NCBI GenBank assembly: GCA_036005125.1
Contig: DASYQV010000047.1
Span: 1 to 10,698 of the forward strand
DNA: 10,698 bases
Source of the DNA: DASYQV01 sp036005125
GTDB lineage: Bacteria > Acidobacteriota > Vicinamibacteria > Vicinamibacterales > UBA2999
Reading direction: 5' to 3'
Within the stretch, counting starts at the first letter, position 1, and each line of letters opens with the position of its first letter. Below the pieces are notes generated by a model. It saw nothing but the letters and a program-made list of their open reading frames with translations, was not told where the DNA came from and searched no databases. Made by a program: the position numbers and the translations under genes. Shown here piece by piece: positions 5,847 to 10,698 of the stretch.

Positions 5847-6533
5847 TTACCGCTGGCCGGTTGTCGCGCGGGCTTCGCGTCCGAGCGTGTTCACGAACGC
5901 GCGCGCCTCGGCAGGTGTTGACGCCGTACTGGCGATGATTTCAGTGGCGGCTTTCGCTCCGTACACCTTTTCGTTCACGTCCTTGTCGGGACGCAGCACG
6001 CCGCCCGAGAGATCGATCCCGGCAAAGATACCCTTCGTGCGTGAGTAGGAAAGGATCTCCGCCGACAGCCTCGCGTCGGTGGCCGCCGTGCCCGATCGTC
6101 CGACCGGGCCCGCCGCAATCGCCGCGTCGGCGCCCAGCGTGACCTTGTCCCCGAGCAGCTTGTCAGCGCCTTCACGGTTCATCACCAGCAGCACGAGGTC
6201 GATCGCCTGCGCGCCGATCTGGAGGCCCCAGCTGCCCTTCGCAAGCTGCATGAACACGGGTGCGCTCCACGCGTTGCCCGTGCGGCAGCTCATCACACCC
6301 TTGCCGTACTCTCCGCCGAAAACGAACGCGGCCTTCTTCATGCCCGGGATGACCACCACGCACGCGGCTTTGTCCCACAGGTCTCCCGGAATGCCCTTTT
6401 CAGGGGTGGCACGCAGCTCGGTCACTACCTGAGCGGCTTCGTTGAGCCTCTTCGCGTCGGATGACGGTATCGCGGCTGCGGCAGCGCCGATACCGATCAG
6501 CCAGATTAGTGTTCCCCAAAGAATTCTTCGCAT
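5847..6533 (-). CDS. Exported SYLF (Ysc84-type) domain protein
   Basis: This is a 228-residue protein. Residues 1-21 are a signal peptide (MRRI start, hydrophobic WLIGIG core, Ala-rich cleavage region). The remainder is a SYLF domain: KRLNEAAQVVTEL, then IPGDLWDKAACVVVIPGMKKAAFVFGG at about 48-74, YGKGVMSCRTGNAWSAPVFMQL at 76-97, GSWGLQIGAQAIDLVLLVMN at 100-119, VTLGADAAIAAGPVG at 131-145, and a C-terminal ILSYSRTKGIFAGIDLSGGVLRPD at 160-183. That order is characteristic. Eukaryotic SYLF proteins bind phosphoinositides and actin; bacterial exported ones are called lipid-binding, with unclear roles in the envelope. I chose the ATG at 6533 because it begins the signal peptide and has GGAGG 11 bp upstream. 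An in-frame ATG at 6566 would break the signal peptide pattern. The gene is divergent from the propeller lipoprotein gene. Confidence 0.9.
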   Translation of the reverse strand: MRRILWGTLIWLIGIGAAAAAIPSSDAKRLNEAAQVVTELRATPEKGIPGDLWDKAACVVVIPGMKKAAFVFGGEYGKGVMSCRTGNAWSAPVFMQLAKGSWGLQIGAQAIDLVLLVMNREGADKLLGDKVTLGADAAIAAGPVGRSGTAATDARLSAEILSYSRTKGIFAGIDLSGGVLRPDKDVNEKVYGAKAATEIIASTASTPAEARAFVNTLGREARATTGQR

Positions 6534-6782
6534 GGAATGAAAAACCTCCGGGGCCCAGCCTTGCAAAATGAATGCGATATTTCCTTCCCCGATCGCAAGG
6601 AACTCGAATCAGGAACCATGGCGATCTTCGCGATGTGCTGGAACGGCTGACGTCGACCGGTTGGTCGTGCGCAGGCCGGAGACCAAACAATCCCCGGGAT
6701 TCCCCACAAGTGTGCAAGAATGCGGCACGAGCCGGCTGAACGGCACGGCGTGAATCGGATCGCGCTGGCGTGGAGGGACGTC
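6534..6782. promoter_or_regulatory. Divergent intergenic region with short palindromes
   Basis: This 249-bp region must hold the 5' signals of both the SYLF gene (minus) and the propeller lipoprotein gene (plus). It contains an interrupted inverted repeat TTGGTC/GACCAA (6661-6666 and 6681-6686, 14-bp spacer) followed closely by a 13-nt palindrome AATCCC-C-GGGATT (6689-6701). These are possible operator half-sites. I could not identify convincing -35/-10 pairs on either strand, and short frames in the region show no protein-like pattern. Confidence 0.25.
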
Positions 6783-7856
6783 GTGAGAATTCCAACATTG
6801 ACCCTGCTTGGTTTCTCCGCATTGTTCGCGCTCGGCTGCCGTGCGGCCGAGACCGCTCCGGGACCCGCTCAAGAGTCCAGAAGGGCGGAACCCGATTATG
6901 CCGTCGTCGGCGCGACACCCTGCAAGCCGTCTGGAGAGATCCGGTTCGTCTGCGATCTCATCAGCCCGGAGGACCTCGCCGTCCTGCCGGGAGCGGAATG
7001 GGTCATCACTTCTGGAAATCGCGAGGGCGGGCGGCTCCATCTCGTCAGCGTGCGCAACAAGACCGCGACGGTTCTCTTCCCGACCTCATCACGGAACGAG
7101 CGGTTCGACGCCACGACCTACCCCACGTGTCCTGGTCCGCTCCAGCTCAAGACGCCGGACGCATTCAGAGCCCACGGTCTCTATCTCAAACCGGGACAGA
7201 ACGCCGTCCACACGTTGTATGTCGTCCATCACGGGCCCCGCGAGTCGATCGAGGTGTTCGAGGTAGACGCCCGGGGCACGTCTCCATCGCTCACGTGGAT
7301 CGGATGCGCGCCGGCGCTGTCGATTCACAACTTCAATAGCGTCGTCGCGCTTCCCGAGGGTGGCTTTGCGGCCACGAACGGAGGGACGAACGACGTGTGG
7401 CAGTACCACACCGACACGGGGTGGAGGCGGGTGCCGGGCAGCGAAGGCACGGCGCCGAACGGGCTGGAGATCTCGAAGGACGGGCGCTGGCTCTACATCG
7501 CCGGGTGGGCCGAAGAAAAGCTCACGCGCCTCTCGCGTGCGGAGCCGATCCAGAAGGACGTCGTCAAGCTGGGATTCCGGCCCGACAACGTGCGGATGTC
7601 GAGCGACGGCTCGGTGATTTTCGCAGCGGGCCATACCGACAAGAATGGACGCTCGATCAGCGGGCCGCGCGAGCCGTTGAAAGAAACGTCGAACGTCGCG
7701 AGGATCGACCCCCAGACGCTGGAGGTCCGGCGGATTTTTCAACACCCTGCCATGGACGGATTCGTGGCGTCGACCACGGCGATTCAGATTGGGAATGAGA
7801 TGTGGCTTGGATCGCAGCGTGGAGAGAGGGTCGCGTATTTCCCAGCGCCGAAGTAG
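6783..7856 (+). CDS. SMP-30/paraoxonase-like six-bladed beta-propeller, putative lipoprotein
   Basis: This is a 357-residue protein from a GTG start. GGAGGG lies 6 bp before it, and translation there gives a short lipoprotein-type signal ending LFALGC, with Cys19 as the likely lipidated residue. The lipobox is imperfect. An upstream ATG at 6720 would add 21 residues before the signal and is less likely. The mature part resembles the SMP-30/gluconolactonase/paraoxonase propellers: PEDLAVLPGAEWVITSG (62-78), LYVVHHGPRESIEVFEVD (145-162), HNFNSVVALPEGGFAATNGG (182-201), TAPNGLEISKDGRWLYIAG (223-241) and FRPDNVRMSSDG (265-276). Glu63, Asn184 or Asn186, Asn226 and Asp268-Asn269 align by pattern with the catalytic calcium ligands of PON1 (Glu53, Asn168, Asn224, Asp269, Asn270). 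A calcium-dependent lactonase or esterase on the membrane surface is plausible; the substrate is unknown. The second heptad array follows its stop. Confidence 0.82.
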   Translation: MRIPTLTLLGFSALFALGCRAAETAPGPAQESRRAEPDYAVVGATPCKPSGEIRFVCDLISPEDLAVLPGAEWVITSGNREGGRLHLVSVRNKTATVLFPTSSRNERFDATTYPTCPGPLQLKTPDAFRAHGLYLKPGQNAVHTLYVVHHGPRESIEVFEVDARGTSPSLTWIGCAPALSIHNFNSVVALPEGGFAATNGGTNDVWQYHTDTGWRRVPGSEGTAPNGLEISKDGRWLYIAGWAEEKLTRLSRAEPIQKDVVKLGFRPDNVRMSSDGSVIFAAGHTDKNGRSISGPREPLKETSNVARIDPQTLEVRRIFQHPAMDGFVASTTAIQIGNEMWLGSQRGERVAYFPAPK

Positions 7857-7870
7857 GGAAGGGCGAGCTC

Positions 7871-8049
7871 GGATTGAAGATTGAGGATTTGGGATTGATG
7901 ATTGGTTTGCGATTGGTGATTTTGGATTGGTGATCTATTTTATGAATGGAACCGCCTAACTGCCGATCCGTCGATCACCAATGCGATCGTCAAATCACCA
8001 ATCGCAAATCACCAACCAATCACCAATCACCAATCCTCAAATTCGAGTC
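7871..8049. repeat. Heptanucleotide repeat array (GATTGGT/AATCACC type) with inverted arms
   Basis: The convergent gap between the propeller gene and the MFS gene holds a second array. The left arm (7871-7935) can be cut into consecutive 7-nt units from 7871 to 7933: GGATTGA, AGATTGA, GGATTTG, GGATTGA, TGATTGG, TTTGCGA, TTGGTGA, TTTTGGA, TTGGTGA. After a non-repeat centre (7936-7972), the right arm (7973 to about 8049) carries the complement as AATCACC-type units. Perfect inverted matches are 7906-7922 with 7992-8008 (17 nt) and 7926-7935 with 7973-7982 (10 nt), so transcripts from either side could form a long hairpin. The right arm overlaps the last codons and the TGA stop (8039-8037) of the MFS gene. 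AT-rich unit composition differs sharply from the GC-rich surroundings. Bidirectional termination is a reasonable role. Confidence 0.9.
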
Positions 8050-9299
8050 GAGTGCTGCAACGTCTCACGCATGCGAACTGCGGTTAGCACTCCCGACGCG
8101 GCCGTAATCCCCGCGACCACCCACATCGCGCCGGACAAACCGATGAGGTCCGCGATGATTCCCGCGAGGAGTGCGCCGACGGCGTAACCGAGATCCCGCC
8201 ACAGGCGGTACACCCCCACTGCCGACGCCCGCCAGACGGGATGAGCCACGTCCCCGATCGCCGCGAGGAGCGTGGGATACACCATTGCGGTGCCGATACC
8301 CAGGAGCGCTGCACCGGTTGCGAAGCCGGCAAAGCTCGTCGACATGACGACGATGGCGATGCCGACTGCCTGCACCCACATGCCGGCGGCGATCAACCAC
8401 TTCCTTCCGATGTAATCGGATATGGCGCCGGTTGCCAGCTGCACGATCCCCCAGGTTGCCGGATAGATCGCCGCAAGCGCACCAATCCGCGCCAGACTCA
8501 TGTTCGCGTCCGCGAAGACGAGCGGAAACAATCCCCACGCCATGCCATCATTGAGGTTGTTCACCAGTCCGGCCTGGGTGATGCTCGACAGGTTGCGATC
8601 GCCGATCGACGTTCGCCAGAAGACCTCACGCGGCGTGGGAACCTGCTCGGATGTCGCGCGCAGATTCGATTCGAGCGCAACGTGCGATGCTGTCTCCCGC
8701 ACGAGGACAGCCGACAGGCCCAGTCCGGCGATCACGAAGACGACGCCCGGATAGAACGGTTCGGGTCGCAACCCCGTACGGGCGGCGATCCATCCCGTGG
8801 CGAGTGCCGCACCCGCCACCGCGACGTACCCGGCGAATTCGTTCAACCCCATTGCCAGCCCGCGTCGCTCGGATCCCACGAGGTCAATTTTCATGATGAC
8901 GGTCGTGGACCACGTGAAGCCCTGGCTCACCCCGAGCAGCACGTTTGCCGCAAGAATCCAGGTCCAGCCTGGTGCCCACATCAGGAGGAACGGCACCGGC
9001 GTGGCGATCAACCAGCCAGCGACGAGCACCACCTTCCGGCCGGTGCGATCGGCCAATCGACCCGCAATGTAATTGGTGATCGCCTTCGACACACCAAAGA
9101 CGACGATGAACGACAGAATCGCGGTCCGTGCGGCGAGACGGAACTCCTGCTCGGCGATGGCCGGCAGGATGCTTCGCTCCATGCCGACCATCGCGCCGAC
9201 AAAGGCGTTGACGACGACGAGCAGCGCGAATTGGGAGAAGTTGTTGAGCAGGCCCAGACGGACAACCGCGCGGCGATTGTCCGCGGCCGCCGTGGTCAC
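8037..9299 (-). CDS. MFS transporter
   Basis: This 420-residue integral membrane protein has about 12 hydrophobic segments in two halves joined by a polar linker (about 202-235). The first half has motif A as GRLADRTGRKV (80-90) between helices 2 and 3. The second half has the matching GAISDYIGRKW (291-301), the internal duplication expected of the major facilitator superfamily. GLVNNLNDGMAWGLFPL (244-260) opens the second half. The start is GTG at 9299-9297, overlapping the TGA of the upstream MBL gene (GTGA), so translation is probably coupled. It is the third gene of the ArsR-rhodanese operon, and the context suggests export of a sulfur species, thiol compound or related toxicant; the sequence itself does not show a substrate. 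An alternative is a drug or metal-complex exporter under ArsR control. Its final codons lie in the second heptad array. Confidence 0.9.
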   Translation of the reverse strand: MTTAAADNRRAVVRLGLLNNFSQFALLVVVNAFVGAMVGMERSILPAIAEQEFRLAARTAILSFIVVFGVSKAITNYIAGRLADRTGRKVVLVAGWLIATPVPFLLMWAPGWTWILAANVLLGVSQGFTWSTTVIMKIDLVGSERRGLAMGLNEFAGYVAVAGAALATGWIAARTGLRPEPFYPGVVFVIAGLGLSAVLVRETASHVALESNLRATSEQVPTPREVFWRTSIGDRNLSSITQAGLVNNLNDGMAWGLFPLVFADANMSLARIGALAAIYPATWGIVQLATGAISDYIGRKWLIAAGMWVQAVGIAIVVMSTSFAGFATGAALLGIGTAMVYPTLLAAIGDVAHPVWRASAVGVYRLWRDLGYAVGALLAGIIADLIGLSGAMWVVAGITAASGVLTAVRMRETLQHSTRI

Positions 9300-10042
9300 G
9301 CGTTGGCCTCTACGTCCGCGCGGCCTCGATTGAACGCAAGAATCCGCGCCATCTCGTCCGGCTTTGGTGGAACGTCGATCAGCGATTCGACGAACGCCTC
9401 GCGATTCCGCGACAGCATCGGATTCCAGCGGCGCTCGAACGCGATGGTGCTCGTGGGCTTGCCGCTCAGGCCGGCGCCGCAGAGCGATCCGGAAAAATGC
9501 CCGGGAAAGACCTCGACTTCATCGGGAAGCGTCAAGAGCTTTTCATGGATGCTCGTGTAGAGCTCGGCAGCACTTTCGCGAGCCCGACCCGGTAGATCCG
9601 GCCGGCCGACCGCACCGACGAAGAGCGTGTCGCCGGTGAGCACGAACCAGGGAGCCGACGCCCGCTTCAGGTCCGTCACCAGGAGGCAGATGCTTTCAGG
9701 CGAGTGGCCGGGTGTGTGGAGCACTTTCACACGCGTGTTGCCGAGCTCGATCTCGTCCCCGTCGTTGAGAGGGGTGAAGGGAAAGGCGACATCGGCGGAT
9801 TGTTGCAGGCAGTATTTCGCGCCGGTCTGGCGGGCGAGCTCGGGTCCTCCCGAGCGATGGTCGGCATGGACGTGCGTGTCGATCACGTGCGTGATGCGCA
9901 TCCGCTTGCTGGCCGCAAACGCGCCGTACGCCTCCACGTCGTCCACCCTTGCATCGACAACCGCGCACCGGCCCAGCGTGCCGCAGCCGAAAAGATAGGC
10001 GGCGCATCCGAGATCGAAGTAGTAGTAGGGACGGAAGATCAT
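9296..10042 (-). CDS. Metallo-beta-lactamase-fold hydrolase, persulfide-dioxygenase-like (ETHE1/PDO family)
   Basis: This 248-residue protein has the MBL motif THVHADHRSGG (His57, His59, Asp61, His62), HTPGHSPES (His113), LTGDTLFVGAVGRPDL (Asp138) and FPGHFSGSLCG (His182). In ETHE1-type persulfide dioxygenases one iron is held by two His and one Asp, corresponding to His57, His113 and Asp138 here. The TGDTLF...GRPDL segment and the HSPES loop are typical of that group rather than of glyoxalase II. Predicted role: oxidation of glutathione persulfide or a similar low-molecular-weight persulfide to sulfite in the cytoplasm. A C-terminal segment (about 190-248) with GKPTSTIAFERRWNP is shared, from memory, with PDO-like proteins encoded beside rhodaneses. 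GGAG lies 7 bp before the ATG. The ATG overlaps the upstream gene's stop (ATGA), and its own stop overlaps the MFS start. Confidence 0.87.
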   Translation of the reverse strand: MIFRPYYYFDLGCAAYLFGCGTLGRCAVVDARVDDVEAYGAFAASKRMRITHVIDTHVHADHRSGGPELARQTGAKYCLQQSADVAFPFTPLNDGDEIELGNTRVKVLHTPGHSPESICLLVTDLKRASAPWFVLTGDTLFVGAVGRPDLPGRARESAAELYTSIHEKLLTLPDEVEVFPGHFSGSLCGAGLSGKPTSTIAFERRWNPMLSRNREAFVESLIDVPPKPDEMARILAFNRGRADVEANA

Positions 10043-10698
10043 CTCTGTACTCCTCGTGACGTGTCGCGCTCGACTGGAAAGCCTGCCGATTGCCATTCGG
10101 GAAATCCGCCGACGAGGCGCCGTGCCCGGCGTCCGTGCGCGCGGAGGATTTCCACCGCGCGATCGGCGTACACGCAGTACGGTCCGCGGCAATACGCCAC
10201 GTATTCCTTGCCCCTGCCGAGCTCCTTCAGACGTCGCTGAAGCTCGTCGACGGGGACCGAAATCGCGCGGGCGATATGGCCGGCGAGGAATTCGCCCGCC
10301 GGCCGCGTGTCGAGAATGACCACCCGTCTGGAGCGCGCGCGCTTGAGGAGCTCCGCCATGGGCACCGCTTCCGCGTCGGAGCGGCTGACGAAGTGATCGC
10401 GCACCAGGCGTTCGAAATCGGCGAGCCGGCGCTCGGCCACCGATTGAATGGCCTTGGACAACTGAAAAACGTCCGGGTCCGCCAGGCGGTAGTGCACGAA
10501 CAATCCGTCCTTCCGGCTCTCGACGAGCGCCGCCTGTCGAAGCGCCTGCAGGTGTTGCGAGGTGTTTGCGAGCGACAGGCCGATCTCGGTGGCGAGCGAA
10601 TCGACGGTCCGCTCGCTTTGCGCCAGCAGCTCCAGGATTTCCAGGCGGTGGGGGCTGGACAGCGCCTTGCCGATGCGGGCCAGCTGCCCGTACAAGCG
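10039..10698 (-). CDS. ArsR-family regulator fused to a rhodanese domain, 5' end cut by window
   Basis: About 219 residues are visible and the N-terminus continues past the right edge. The first visible codons (Arg-Leu-Tyr-Gly-Gln) lack a convincing start, and the in-frame TTG at 10695 is probably internal. The winged-helix domain spans about 5-95: KALSSPHRLEILELL, then recognition region GLSLANTSQHLQALRQAALVESRKDGLFVHYRL. It contains no cysteine, so the usual ArsR thiolate metal sites are absent. The rhodanese domain (about 112-210) has ILDTRPAGEFLAGHI and an active-site loop YCRGPYC with catalytic Cys about 169 and a second Cys about 174, then VGGFPEWQSAGFPV. I infer that persulfidation or disulfide formation in the rhodanese loop controls DNA binding. 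It is the first visible gene of the operon and overlaps the next by ATGA, consistent with autoregulation. The promoter lies outside the window. Confidence 0.9.
   Translation of the reverse strand, partial: RLYGQLARIGKALSSPHRLEILELLAQSERTVDSLATEIGLSLANTSQHLQALRQAALVESRKDGLFVHYRLADPDVFQLSKAIQSVAERRLADFERLVRDHFVSRSDAEAVPMAELLKRARSRRVVILDTRPAGEFLAGHIARAISVPVDELQRRLKELGRGKEYVAYCRGPYCVYADRAVEILRAHGRRARRLVGGFPEWQSAGFPVERDTSRGVQR

Noticed and set aside
4826..5938. Plus-strand 370-codon open frame opposite the ABC ATPase
   Set aside because: The minus strand has Walker A, signature, Walker B and H-loop. The plus-strand product begins in the REP-like repeats and has no domain pattern.
6568..6753. Small plus-strand gene of 61 codons in the SYLF/propeller gap
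   Set aside because: It has no ribosome site, composition is unremarkable, and it overlaps the likely promoter region of two divergent genes.
8241..9560. Long plus-strand open frame (439 codons) opposite the MFS and MBL genes
   Set aside because: It spans two clearly coding minus-strand genes and its translation is rich in Arg, His and Asp with no hydrophobic core or known motif.

Overview
This is a high-GC bacterial window with mostly tightly packed genes and no rRNA, tRNA, integrase or transposase that I could recognise. The best guess for the source is a soil-type Acidobacteriota (Vicinamibacteria-like). This rests on memory of protein families, especially the exported 347-residue protein with PDLNGIW and CHEGNY motifs, so it is an inference. 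Gene order reads as chromosomal.

Layout from left to right. A class A penicillin-binding protein on the minus strand runs off the left edge (1-1859). It is followed by a 264-bp heptanucleotide repeat array (1996-2259). A small exported SnoaL/NTF2-like protein (minus) is divergent from an exported carboxymuconolactone-decarboxylase-family protein (plus). Next is the exported CHEGNY-family protein (plus). A compact REP-type inverted pair and a 15-bp tandem duplication then lead into the 3' end of an orphan ABC ATPase (minus). A SYLF-domain exported protein (minus) is divergent from a putative six-bladed propeller lipoprotein of the SMP-30/paraoxonase kind (plus). A second heptanucleotide array (7871-8049) lies at the convergent junction with an operon on the minus strand.

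That right-hand operon is the clearest functional unit. It encodes an ArsR-type regulator fused to a rhodanese domain (cut by the right edge), a persulfide-dioxygenase-like metallo-beta-lactamase-fold enzyme and an MFS transporter. The genes are joined by ATGA and GTGA stop/start overlaps. I infer a reactive-sulfur (persulfide) sensing, oxidation and export cassette.

The most unusual content is non-coding. Two arrays of unrelated sequence (CTGATRC-type and GATTGGT/AATCACC-type) share a strict 7-nt period and the same two-armed inverted layout. A third, palindromic element has GTAG heads like REP/REPIN sequences. All three sit at 3' ends of genes, and two of them overlap the stop codon of the neighbouring gene.
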